Origin: Arthrobacter sp. DNA4
GTDB taxonomy: Bacteria; Actinomycetota; Actinomycetes; Actinomycetales; Micrococcaceae
Direction of reading: 5' to 3'
Length of the DNA: 64,000 bases
Assembly (NCBI RefSeq): GCF_024362385.1
Contig: NZ_CP101466.1
Location: 2,666,001-2,730,000 of the forward strand
Shown: piece by piece, positions 55,287-63,359 of the stretch
Position numbering within the stretch: the first letter of the stretch is position 1
Layout of the letters: each line of letters starts with the position of its first letter
Translations under genes and position numbers: made by a program
Notes under the pieces: generated by a model
Told to the model about the DNA's origin: nothing
The model's database searches: none
What the model saw: only the letters and a program-made list of their open reading frames with translations

Positions 55287-56858
55287 CTAAATCACCGGAC
55301 GTTCGACGACGGGCTGGTGCGATTTGCGGAACAGCCTGCGGGTGCCGGGGTCCCAGAAGATCAGGTACAGGGCAAAGAGCAGGGCGGTCAGCGCCGCGGC
55401 AATCCGGGCCAGGGCGAGGGCGAAGCCGAGGTCCTGGGTCTGGAGGTACGGGAAAACGTCCAACTGGTCCGAAATGGCGTAGATCATGAAGAAGGACACC
55501 ACGAAGTACAGGGCCTTGACCTGCCAGTCGTTCCTGATGCCGGTCACGGCAAAGAGCGGTATGAGCCAGACGACGTACCAGGCCTGGATGATGGGGGCCA
55601 GCAGGACCACGGCCGCCAGGGCAAGAGTGAGGCGGCGCATGAGGCGGTCGTAGTCACCCTTGAAGATCTGCCAGGCGACGATGCCGACGGCAAGCAGCTT
55701 CCCGGCGTCGAACACCCAACCGGCGGGGACCGAACCGTCAAAGCCGAAAGCATTGGCCAGGGATCCCACCACCATGCCAATCAAGCCCACCGGGGCGTAC
55801 CAGATCGAAATGCTGCCTGGTGCGGAAAGGCCATTGATCCAGCCGAAACCGAACCCGTTGACCATGCTCATGGCGGTCAACAGCGCCAGGCTCAGGCTTA
55901 CCGTCAGGGCCCAAAACGCCACTTTCCGGAGCCAGCCCGCATTCCGGCCCGCCCACAGGAGCCCGATGAACGGCAGGAAGACAATGGTGATGGGCTTCAC
56001 CGCGATGGAGAGGGTCACCAGGGCGATGCCGCGGACCGGGCGCCGGGTCGCGGAGTAGTACAGGCCCGCCAGGGCAAGCCCGATCATCAGGGAGTCATTG
56101 TGGACACTGGCGATGAAATTGGTCAGGAAGAGCGGGTTGGCCACGGTCAGCCAGAGGGCCCGGTGCGGGTTCACGCCGTGCAGTTCAGCGAGCCGGGGCA
56201 CGTAGACGACGCAGAGCACCACACCGGCCAGCGCCACCAGCCGGAAGAGCATGACACACGCCTCCGGCTGGACGTTGGTTACCCAGACGACGAACTGCTC
56301 GATCCACAGGAACAGCTGGCCGTAGGGAACCGGCGCCTCGGTCCACATTTTGTCGGCGCCGAGCTGGAAGTAGTTGGACAGGGCGGAAATGCCGTTTTCG
56401 TACGGATTGAAGCCCTCCACCATCAGGCGCCCCTGCCCGATGTACGCATAGACGTCGCGGCTGAACAGCGGCACGCTGAACATCATGGGAAGTCCCCATG
56501 CCACCACCGCGGACAGGGTTGCCCGCCGTGCCTGTTCACCCCACACCCGGACCTTTTGGCCCAGCCGCAGCCAGGCACGCACCAGCAGCATGCCGCCGAC
56601 GGCCACCAGGACGATGGACAGCGCCACGCCGGGAGCCTCCGTCCGCATCCAGATGAACACGGGCATCCGGCGCAGCTCCGAGACCGGGGCCAGCCAGCCG
56701 ACGCCAGTGGAGCCAATCATCATGAACATGGAGCCCAGGAAGCCGGCAAGCAGGGGTGAGCGCGGATTGTCCACCTCGGCACTGCCCGTTCCGGCAATAC
56801 CGGCCGCCGCCATCTCCCCCGTTGCGGGCACAGGCGCCGTCATCTCAGGATCGTCCAA
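55287..56858 (-). CDS. mptB: Polyprenol-phosphate-mannose-dependent alpha-1,6-mannosyltransferase MptB
   Basis: GT-C glycosyltransferase extending mannan chains of lipomannan. 523 residues with ~12 membrane helices and the family loop VPLFSRDVYAYIGQGRLMVEGFNPYEN with its Asp; NFIASVHNDSLMIGLALAGLY and AWYVVWLIPLFAV are further signatures. Starts are uncertain: TTG 56858 or ATG 56843. Divergent from orn. Confidence 0.88.
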   Translation of the reverse strand: MDDPEMTAPVPATGEMAAAGIAGTGSAEVDNPRSPLLAGFLGSMFMMIGSTGVGWLAPVSELRRMPVFIWMRTEAPGVALSIVLVAVGGMLLVRAWLRLGQKVRVWGEQARRATLSAVVAWGLPMMFSVPLFSRDVYAYIGQGRLMVEGFNPYENGISALSNYFQLGADKMWTEAPVPYGQLFLWIEQFVVWVTNVQPEACVMLFRLVALAGVVLCVVYVPRLAELHGVNPHRALWLTVANPLFLTNFIASVHNDSLMIGLALAGLYYSATRRPVRGIALVTLSIAVKPITIVFLPFIGLLWAGRNAGWLRKVAFWALTVSLSLALLTAMSMVNGFGFGWINGLSAPGSISIWYAPVGLIGMVVGSLANAFGFDGSVPAGWVFDAGKLLAVGIVAWQIFKGDYDRLMRRLTLALAAVVLLAPIIQAWYVVWLIPLFAVTGIRNDWQVKALYFVVSFFMIYAISDQLDVFPYLQTQDLGFALALARIAAALTALLFALYLIFWDPGTRRLFRKSHQPVVERPVI

Positions 56859-56999
56859 TCTTCTTGCGTTTTCCGCGGTTGATCCGGCGGGCCGCGCGGG
56901 CCGGCCGGGATACGATTAAGGGGCGGAAGGGCGACCCGCCGCGTACCCGAAATCCTAGCATCGGCAGGGTGCCCGGAAGTGTAACGGTAGGCTGGTCCG

Positions 57000-57629
57000 G
57001 TGCCTATATCTAACGAACGAATCGTCTGGATCGACTGCGAAATGACCGGCCTGGACATCAAGAACGACGCCCTGATCGAGGTGGCAGCACTGGTCACCGA
57101 TTCGGAGCTCAACATCCTTGGCGACGGCGTCGACGTCGTCATCAAACCCGACGATGCCGCCGTGGCCCAGATGTCCGACTTCGTCCGGGACATGCACACC
57201 AAGTCCGGGCTGCTGGCGGAGCTGCCGCACGGCAAGACGATGGCAGAAGCAGAGGCCGCGGTCATGGAGTACATCTCCACCTGGGTCCCGGATCCGCGCA
57301 AAGCACCTCTGGGCGGCAACTCCGTGGGAACCGACCGGGTGTTCCTGTCCCGCGACATGCCTGCCGTGGTGGAGCACCTGCACTACCGGGTCATTGACGT
57401 CAGCACCATCAAAGAGCTGTCGCGCCGGTGGTACGCCCGGGCGTACTTCCAGTCGCCGGCGAAAAAGGGCGGCCACCGCGCGCTGGGAGACATCAAGGAT
57501 TCCATCGACGAGCTCCGCTACTACCGGGAGGCAGTGTTCGTCCCCGCCCCCGGACCGGACAGCGCCACCGCCCAGAAGATTGCCAAGGGCATCACCAACG
57601 GGGACGCCGGGGACCGGTCCGGGGAGTAA
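57000..57629 (+). CDS. orn: Oligoribonuclease
   Basis: 3'-to-5' exoribonuclease that finishes degradation of short RNAs, including pGpG. 209 residues with DEDDh motifs: IVWIDCEMTGLD (Asp, Glu), GNSVGTDRVFLSRDMP (Asp) and KGGHRALGDIKDSIDEL (His, Asp). GTG start preceded by TAGGCT (56988-56993) with six bases between: leaderless type. Confidence 0.95.
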   Translation: MPISNERIVWIDCEMTGLDIKNDALIEVAALVTDSELNILGDGVDVVIKPDDAAVAQMSDFVRDMHTKSGLLAELPHGKTMAEAEAAVMEYISTWVPDPRKAPLGGNSVGTDRVFLSRDMPAVVEHLHYRVIDVSTIKELSRRWYARAYFQSPAKKGGHRALGDIKDSIDELRYYREAVFVPAPGPDSATAQKIAKGITNGDAGDRSGE

Positions 57630-57758
57630 TCTGCGCCACGTTTTGATGAAATTTCGCTCAAATCGCAGAAAGTGGACAAAGCACCCCTTTCGAGCAGGTA
57701 AGCTATTTGAGTTGCGTTTCCAGGGAGCCGCTCCGGTGGAATTCCCTTGAGGCACATG

Positions 57759-57831
57759 GTGGGCGTAGCTCAGTTGGCAGAGCGCCTGGTTGTGGTCCAG
57801 GAGGTCGCGGGTTCAACCCCCGTCGCTCACC
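57759..57831 (+). tRNA. tRNA-His (GUG)
   Basis: Acceptor GTGGGCG/CGCTCAC (one G-U pair), D-arm GCTCAGTTGGCAGAGC, anticodon stem CCTGG/CCAGG with loop TTGTGGT (anticodon GTG), T-arm GCGGGTTCAACCCCCGT and discriminator C. A G at 57758 provides the His-specific G-1. CCA is not encoded. Confidence 0.94.
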
Positions 57832-57858
57832 CTCACGGGGCGGCACATGCAGCCGTCA

Positions 57859-57900
57859 ACAAAGGAGGCCGCACCGGATATCCGGTGCGGCCTCCTTTGT
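57859..57900 (+). terminator. Terminator after tRNA-His
   Basis: Perfect 42-nt palindrome (21-bp arms, ACAAAGGAGGCCGCACCGGAT outermost to centre) ending in CCTTTGT, between tRNA-His and def. It would work in both directions. Confidence 0.9.
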
Positions 57901-57960
57901 CGTGCCCCACCGGTACACGCATTGCAGCCGGGGATACCGCGAAGCCGAAGGACTACTGAT

Positions 57961-58533
57961 ATGACCGTTCTGCCGATCACCATCTGGGGCGAGCCTGTCC
58001 TGCACCGCCGCGCCGCCGAGGTGGAGGTCTTCGACGACGAACTGCGCACCCTGATCGCCGACATGTTCGAAACCAATGACGCCGCCAACGGGGTGGGCCT
58101 GGCCGCCCCCCAGATCGGCGTCGGCAAGCGGATCTTCGTTTACAAGTACGCCAATGACGACGGCGCTCCCCCAACCGGAGTCCTGGTGAATCCCGTCCTG
58201 ACCCTGTCCAAGGTCTCGGGTGCTGCTCCCGATCCTGACGAGGAGGAAGAGGGCTGCCTGTCCTTCCCGGGCGAACAGTATCCGCTCAAGCGGGCCGAAT
58301 GGGCCCGGGTGGAGGGCTTTGACGGGTTCGGGGAACCGGTCCGCTTCGAAGCCACCGGCTGGTTTGCCAGGGTCATCCAGCACGAGTATGACCACCTGGA
58401 CGGCAAGCTGTACGTCAACCGGCTGATGGACCGGTATTCCCGCAAGGCCATGAAGCAGGCCAAGAAGAACGGCTGGGGCGTGCCGGGGCTGACCTGGATG
58501 CCTGGCGTTGACCCGGACCCCTTCGGACACTGA
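57961..58533 (+). CDS. def: Peptide deformylase
   Basis: Removes the N-formyl group of new proteins. 190 residues with all three motifs: GVGLAAPQIG (~44), EGCLSFPG with the metal Cys (~99) and QHEYDHLDG with two metal His (~139). GAAGGA precedes the ATG at 57961; the open frame before it runs through the tRNA and is not coding. Confidence 0.96.
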   Translation: MTVLPITIWGEPVLHRRAAEVEVFDDELRTLIADMFETNDAANGVGLAAPQIGVGKRIFVYKYANDDGAPPTGVLVNPVLTLSKVSGAAPDPDEEEEGCLSFPGEQYPLKRAEWARVEGFDGFGEPVRFEATGWFARVIQHEYDHLDGKLYVNRLMDRYSRKAMKQAKKNGWGVPGLTWMPGVDPDPFGH

Positions 58534-58585
58534 CCAGGTTCAGCCGCTGAGCCGTTAGCCACCGACCCGTGCCGGCGGATGCCGG

Positions 58586-59383
58586 TCAGCCTGCCGTGAT
58601 GGTCTGCTGCTCGGGGCAGGAAGCCAGGACCCGCTTCATGGCATCCTTTTCTGCTGCCGTTACCCACAGCCCGTACGCGGCCTTCACGGAAATCTGCCGG
58701 GCCACATAGTGGCAGCGGATTGCCGTATTTTTCGGCAGCCAGGTAGCGGCGTCCCCCGCGCTTTTTTGCTGATTGGCGGCGCCGTCCGCCGCGATGAGGT
58801 TCAGCGGATCGTTTGCCAGACTCTGGCGTTCCTTCGGCCCCAAACGCTGGGCACCCTTTTGCCAGGCATCACCCAGGGCGACGACATGATCGATCTGGAC
58901 CGCGCGGCTGCTGTCGGAACCACGCCGGAAATCGACGTCCTGCCCTGTGTAGGGTTCCCGGAAGTGCCCGGCCGTCACCTTGCAGGAGGAACCCTCCGAG
59001 AACACAACATCGGCGAGGTCCCGGCGAAGAATGTCATTGCGGGTATCGCAGCCGTTCCGGTCCACATCGAGCCAGGCCTGGCCAAAGGCCTCCCGGCTGT
59101 AATCGCTGCTGGGCGCCCGCCCCTTGACGGCCAGGCCGTCCAGGGCTGCGACGGCGCTGCCGGCCGGCACCGGGTTGGGTTCCTGGACCGGCTTCATCCA
59201 GGCAGTGTCGAAGACCGGGGCCTCCGTGGGCCCCTCAGTGGCGGGCCCCGCTGCCGCGAACTGTCCGGCGGTGAAGAACCAGAACAGTGCGGCAATGATG
59301 GAAACCGCAGCCGTCACAAGAAGCGCCCAGGCCTGCCGGGAACGGCGGCGTGCGCGGCGGTAAGCGGACCAGCTGACGGTCAT
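58586..59383 (-). CDS. Membrane-anchored HNH endonuclease-like protein (DUF1524/GmrSD-type)
   Basis: 265 residues: a basic N-terminus, one membrane helix (~18-38), a Pro-rich linker and an exported nuclease-like domain. The domain has VQIDHVVALGDAWQKGA (D-H pair), ANDPLNLIAADGAANQQKSA and WLPKNTAIRCHY, as in secreted actinobacterial HNH proteins, with several cysteines likely in disulfides. Probably a secreted nuclease. Converges on def. Confidence 0.82.
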   Translation of the reverse strand: MTVSWSAYRRARRRSRQAWALLVTAAVSIIAALFWFFTAGQFAAAGPATEGPTEAPVFDTAWMKPVQEPNPVPAGSAVAALDGLAVKGRAPSSDYSREAFGQAWLDVDRNGCDTRNDILRRDLADVVFSEGSSCKVTAGHFREPYTGQDVDFRRGSDSSRAVQIDHVVALGDAWQKGAQRLGPKERQSLANDPLNLIAADGAANQQKSAGDAATWLPKNTAIRCHYVARQISVKAAYGLWVTAAEKDAMKRVLASCPEQQTITAG

Positions 59384-59507
59384 GGGGTTGACGCCGGGAA
59401 GGGGAAATCGGGCACCCCAAGAGCCTAGGACAAAGGCCGCGGTAGGCCGCTGATATCCACACTGTTGGGGACGAGTGATGGATCACAGCGCCGTGCACGG
59501 CGCCTGG

Positions 59508-59717
59508 TTATTGTTCCCTGGTGACCCGTCGCAGGTCTTCTTCCGCTATGGACAGCAGGTTCTCGAGCTGGCGCACCCGCTCGTCGGTGACGTCCCCGGT
59601 CCTCTGGGCTGCACGGGCGCGTTCCAGGAGCCGCACGGCTTCCTTATGGTTGGCTTTGGCCACGTCCAGTGCGTGCTCGAGGGTGGTTTCGTGCTGAAGT
59701 GTCGATTCGTTGTCCAT
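59508..59717 (-). CDS. Small helical hypothetical protein
   Basis: 69 residues, almost entirely alpha-helical and charged (LEHALDVAKANHKEAVRLLERARAAQ is broken only by heptad spacing), probably a coiled coil. No family recognised. CACACT lies six bases before the ATG, a weak leaderless-type box. The strong hairpin at 59737-59768 lies just upstream. Confidence 0.6.
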   Translation of the reverse strand: MDNESTLQHETTLEHALDVAKANHKEAVRLLERARAAQRTGDVTDERVRQLENLLSIAEEDLRRVTREQ

Positions 59718-59736
59718 GCCACCAGTGTGGTCCCGT

Positions 59737-59768
59737 TTCCCGGCTGATTCCAGAGAATCAGCCGGGAA
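59737..59768. terminator. Hairpin terminator downstream of gap
   Basis: Perfect 14-bp stem TTCCCGGCTGATTC (59737-59750) with GAATCAGCCGGGAA (59755-59768), loop CAGA, starting 25 nt after the gap stop (minus strand). Confidence 0.75.
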
Positions 59769-59792
59769 TTCGCAGGACGCGGCCGGATGTGG

Positions 59793-61271
59793 CTAGACGG
59801 CGATCGCGGCCAGGGCGGCAGCGCTTTCCTTGGCGGGGAAGGACGGCGGATTCACGCCGGCCATCTCTTCCATGACGCGGACCACCTGGCAGCTGTAGCC
59901 GAACTCGTTGTCGTACCAGACGTAGAGGACCAGGTTCTTGTCCGTGGACACGGTGGCCAGGCCGTCCACGATCCCGGCGCGGCGGGATCCGACGAAGTCG
60001 GTGGAGACAACCTCGGGCGAGTCGATGTAGTCGATCTGCTTGCGCAGGTCCGAGTGCAGCGACATTTCACGCAGGTAGTTGTTGACCTCGTCCTTGGTGG
60101 TGCCGTTTTCAAGGGTGAGGTTCAGGATGGCCAGCGAAACGTCCGGCGTGGGGACGCGGATGGAGCTGCCGGTGAGCTTGCCCAGGAGTTCGGGCAGCGC
60201 CTTTGCCACTGCCTTGGCGGCACCGGTTTCGGTGATGACCATGTTCAGTGCAGCGGAACGGCCGCGGCGGTCGCCCTTGTGGAAGTTGTCGATGAGGTTC
60301 TGGTCGTTGGTGAAGGAGTGGACGGTTTCCACGTGGCCGTGGACCACGCCGAACTTGTCGTTAATGGCCTTCAGGACCGGGGTGATGGCGTTGGTGGTGC
60401 AGGACGCCGCGGAGATGATCTTGTCCGAGTCGGTGATGTCCCGGTGGTTGATGCCGTGGACGATGTTCTTCAGTTCACCCTTGCCCGGCGCGGTCAGCAG
60501 GACCCGCGCAACGCCCTTGCTCTGCAGGTGCTGGGACAGGCCTTCGGCGTCGCGCCAGCGGCCGGTGTTGTCCACCACGAGGGCGTTGTTGATGCCGTAG
60601 GCGGTGTAGTCGATGGTGGCGGGGTCGTTGGAGTAGATGACCTGGATCTGGACACCGTTGGCCGTGATGGTGTTGGCGGCCTCGTCGATCCGGATGGTGC
60701 CCTCGAAGGAGCCGTGGACGGAGTCGCGGCGCAGCAGGCTGGCGCGCTTGGAGAGGTCGTTGTCGGATCCGCGGCGCACCACGATGGCGCGCAGGCGCAG
60801 GCCGTGGCCACCGCCGGCCTTTTCGATGAGGAGGCGTGCCAGGAGGCGGCCGATGCGGCCAAAGCCGTAGAGCACGACGTCGGTGCTGGTGCGGTCATCG
60901 CCGCCCCGCTTGCCCACGATCTCGGCGAGCTCGTCGCGGAGGAATTCCTCCAGCGTGGCGCCGTTGCCTTCTTCCTTGAACTTCTGGTTCAGGCGGGCGA
61001 TGTCGATCGCGGCGGCGCCGAGTTCGAGTCCGGCCAGCGTGTTCAGCAGGGGCGCCGTGTCCTCCAGGAGCAGTTCGTCCTTGCTCATCCGGCGCGCGAA
61101 GCGGTGCGCCTTGAGGATGTTCATGGTGGACTTGTTGATCAGGCTCCGGCCGTGGATGCTGGTCACCACGTTGTTTTCGCGGTACAGCCTGCCGATAACC
61201 GGGATCATGGCCTCGGCGAGGGCCTCCCGGCCCATCCACGTATCAAGACAAGAATCAGACGTCTGGCTCAC
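59793..61271 (-). CDS. gap: Glyceraldehyde-3-phosphate dehydrogenase, long GapB-type
   Basis: 492 residues: a ~130-residue N-terminal extension before the usual GAPDH. The NAD fold begins VVLYGFGRIGRLLARLL; the catalytic Cys is in ISAASCTTNAITP and the His in the GDRRGRSAALNMV neighbourhood; the C-terminus is VLYVWYDNEFGYSCQVVRVMEEM. Long GapB-like forms often work in the gluconeogenic direction with NADP; that is family knowledge. GTG start with GGAAGG upstream. Confidence 0.93.
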   Translation of the reverse strand: MSQTSDSCLDTWMGREALAEAMIPVIGRLYRENNVVTSIHGRSLINKSTMNILKAHRFARRMSKDELLLEDTAPLLNTLAGLELGAAAIDIARLNQKFKEEGNGATLEEFLRDELAEIVGKRGGDDRTSTDVVLYGFGRIGRLLARLLIEKAGGGHGLRLRAIVVRRGSDNDLSKRASLLRRDSVHGSFEGTIRIDEAANTITANGVQIQVIYSNDPATIDYTAYGINNALVVDNTGRWRDAEGLSQHLQSKGVARVLLTAPGKGELKNIVHGINHRDITDSDKIISAASCTTNAITPVLKAINDKFGVVHGHVETVHSFTNDQNLIDNFHKGDRRGRSAALNMVITETGAAKAVAKALPELLGKLTGSSIRVPTPDVSLAILNLTLENGTTKDEVNNYLREMSLHSDLRKQIDYIDSPEVVSTDFVGSRRAGIVDGLATVSTDKNLVLYVWYDNEFGYSCQVVRVMEEMAGVNPPSFPAKESAAALAAIAV

Positions 61272-61397
61272 AGAAATACCTTCCTCGGTTCAGCCGTGTA
61301 CGTCGTCGTACACAGATGTAGGCCACCTGATGATGTCCAGGGGCACCGGCGCCCGCAGGGGATGGTCCCCAGGCGCCTGGATCGCGTGCAAAGAAAA

Positions 61398-61430
61398 ACC
61401 GCCGGTTGCGGACGCAACTTTCGGCGGTAG
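61398..61430 (-). terminator. tspO terminator
   Basis: On the minus strand, two-part hairpin ACCGCCG...CGGCGGT with inner GTTGC/GCAAC, followed by TTTTTCTTT. Located ~110 nt after the tspO stop and ~130 nt before gap, so it separates the two; read-through or attenuation of gap is possible. Confidence 0.8.
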
Positions 61431-61542
61431 AACTCCTGCGTCCGGGATCCATTCTAATTTGGCCCGCCGCAGGGAGCACGTTTGCGCTGCGTGAAATCAC
61501 TCACACGGCCGGGGCGGACCACCCAGCTGAAACTGCCGCCCT

Positions 61543-62076
61543 TCAGTTGTGGATGGCGGAGTACAGGTTCAGGCTGGCGGAGAACACGAGCCAGGAAAAG
61601 TACGGCAGCACCAGGTATCCGGCGGCGGCGTCCACCGGTCCGAAGCGCAGGATCAGGAACGCCAGGGTTGCGGTCAGCGCGCAGATGACAGCAAAGGCTG
61701 CCCACAGGGCCACCACTCCAAGCATGGGATACATGGCGAAGAACGTCACCGGCCACGCGGTGTTGAGCAGCAGTTGCATCACATAGCCGGCAAGGGTGGC
61801 CCCGGACAGGCGCCCTTTGCGCCAGACCAGCCAGGCGGCTGCCGCCACGCCGGCATAGAGCACCATCCAGGTGGTGCGGAACATCCACGACGGCGGCATC
61901 CACGGAGCTTTCAGCGAGCCCGCGTACCAGCCGTTGGAGTTAAGGATGATGGGAACTGAGGCGAGGACCCAGGCCAGGGCGGAAAGGGCCAGGAAGCCGG
62001 CGAGGGCAACGCCCTGTGAACGGATGCCGGGAATGCCCGCTGCGGGTGCGGGACGGGTTTCAGGAATTACGGGCAC
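61543..62076 (-). CDS. TspO/MBR family tryptophan-rich sensory protein
   Basis: 177-residue membrane protein of the translocator-protein family, which binds porphyrins and sterol-like ligands. Five hydrophobic segments; signatures LKAPWMPPSWMFRTTWMVLYAG, LNTAWPVTFFAMYPMLG and YLVLPYFSWLVFSASLNLY. GTG start. Downstream of rnpB on the same strand. Confidence 0.92.
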   Translation of the reverse strand: MPVIPETRPAPAAGIPGIRSQGVALAGFLALSALAWVLASVPIILNSNGWYAGSLKAPWMPPSWMFRTTWMVLYAGVAAAAWLVWRKGRLSGATLAGYVMQLLLNTAWPVTFFAMYPMLGVVALWAAFAVICALTATLAFLILRFGPVDAAAGYLVLPYFSWLVFSASLNLYSAIHN

Positions 62077-62121
62077 GGTTCAGGATCCCCGACGCATAGC
62101 CCGTGGTCAAACGCGGTTTAA

Positions 62122-62511
62122 GGATGGGACAGCCGATACGCCGGGTTCTGTTCTCCCCTGCCGTTACCGGGAAGGGAGCGACGGCCATCCATCTACGAGT
62201 ACCGTTGCCGGCACCCTCCAGCGGCCTACCCGGACACTCGGGCGGGCAGCCCTCGAACGTGTCCTGTCTGGCCTTGCTCCGGGTGGGGTTTACCTAGCCT
62301 TCCCGGTCACCCGGGAAGCTGGTGGTCTCTTACACCACCGTTTCACCCTTACCTGCCCTCCTCGGCCGGAGCCGGAAATGCAGGCGGTCTGTTTTCTGTG
62401 GCACTGGCCTGCGGGTTACCCCGAGTGGGCGTTACCCACCACCCTGCCCTGCGGAGCCCGGACGTTCCTCGAGCCACTTGCGTGGCGCGCGGCCGTCTGG
62501 CTGTCCCATCC
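62122..62511 (-). ncRNA. rnpB: RNase P RNA (bacterial type A)
   Basis: Catalytic RNA of RNase P, ~390 nt on the minus strand. The 13-bp P1 helix is closed by GGATGGGACAGCC (5' end, 62499-62511) and GGCTGTCCCATCC (3' end, 62122-62134). CGAGGAACGTCCGGGCTCC near the 5' end and the conserved ACAGAAAACAGACCGCC in the middle are diagnostic. A TAGACT -10 sits at 62519-62524, placing the start at the beginning of P1. Confidence 0.95.
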
Positions 62512-62566
62512 GGGTCCCAGTCTACCGGCGCCGCCGGCCGCCTTTTGCCGCCGGTAGGATCGGACG

Positions 62567-63331
62567 GTGCTGATTCTGCTTCCCCCTTCCGAAGGCAAGA
62601 CACCCGCGCTCCGCGGACCCGCCGTCGACTGGACCGACCTGGGCTTCCCGGAGCTCAACCCGTACCGCGCCAAGGTCCTTGACGCGCTGGGAACGGTCAG
62701 CGCCCACCAGGATGCCCTCGCCCTGCTGGGCGTCGGAGCGTCCCTGCGGGACGACGTCGAACGCAATACGCGCCTGCACGCCGAACCGGCGGCCCCGGCG
62801 CACAGCATCTATTCGGGCGTCCTGTATGACGCCCTGGGCTACCGGACGCTGACGCCGGCACAGCGCCGCAAGGCCGATGAATCCGTCCTGGTGATCTCGG
62901 CGCTGTGGGGAGCCCTGCGTTTTGGCGACAGCGTTCCCGCCTACCGGTTGTCCATGGGCACGTCCCTGCCCGACGTCGGTAAGCTGGCTCCGTTCTGGAA
63001 GGCGCAGCTCAGCGACACCCTGGGCGCAGCAGCCCAGGGACACCTCGTGGTCGACTGCCGGTCCAGCACGTACGCAGCGGCGTGGGCGCCCCCGCCGGAA
63101 CAGACCGTCTCCGTGAATGTCTTCACCGAGAGCGCCGGTGTCCGCAAGGTAGTGAGCCACTTCGCCAAGCACACGCGCGGCGAACTGGCGCGGCACCTGC
63201 TGGTGCGCCGCGGCAAAGCCCCGGCCACGCCGTCGGACCTCCTGAAGGCTGCCCGCGAACAGTGGGAGGCCGAACTGGTGCCGGGGACCCCACGCAAGCC
63301 GCACGCCCTGAACATCATCCTGCCGGGCTGA
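62567..63331 (+). CDS. yaaA: Peroxide stress protein YaaA (UPF0246)
   Basis: 254 residues beginning MLILLPPSEGKTP, the family signature, then SIYSGVLYDALGYRTL, SALWGALRF, YRLSMGTSLP, VDCRSSTYAAAW and HFAKHTRGELARHLL. Linked in other bacteria to limiting iron-driven oxidative damage. GTG start preceded by TAGGAT (62555-62560) with six bases between. Divergent from rnpB. Confidence 0.93.
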   Translation: MLILLPPSEGKTPALRGPAVDWTDLGFPELNPYRAKVLDALGTVSAHQDALALLGVGASLRDDVERNTRLHAEPAAPAHSIYSGVLYDALGYRTLTPAQRRKADESVLVISALWGALRFGDSVPAYRLSMGTSLPDVGKLAPFWKAQLSDTLGAAAQGHLVVDCRSSTYAAAWAPPPEQTVSVNVFTESAGVRKVVSHFAKHTRGELARHLLVRRGKAPATPSDLLKAAREQWEAELVPGTPRKPHALNIILPG

Positions 63332-63359
63332 CCGGCCCGGGGGGATGCCTGTTGGCTGC

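Noticed and set aside
54566..55489. Long plus-strand frame over the AlkD-like gene and the mptB end
   Set aside because: Arg/Gly-rich shadow; the AlkD frame at 54573 has the family motifs.
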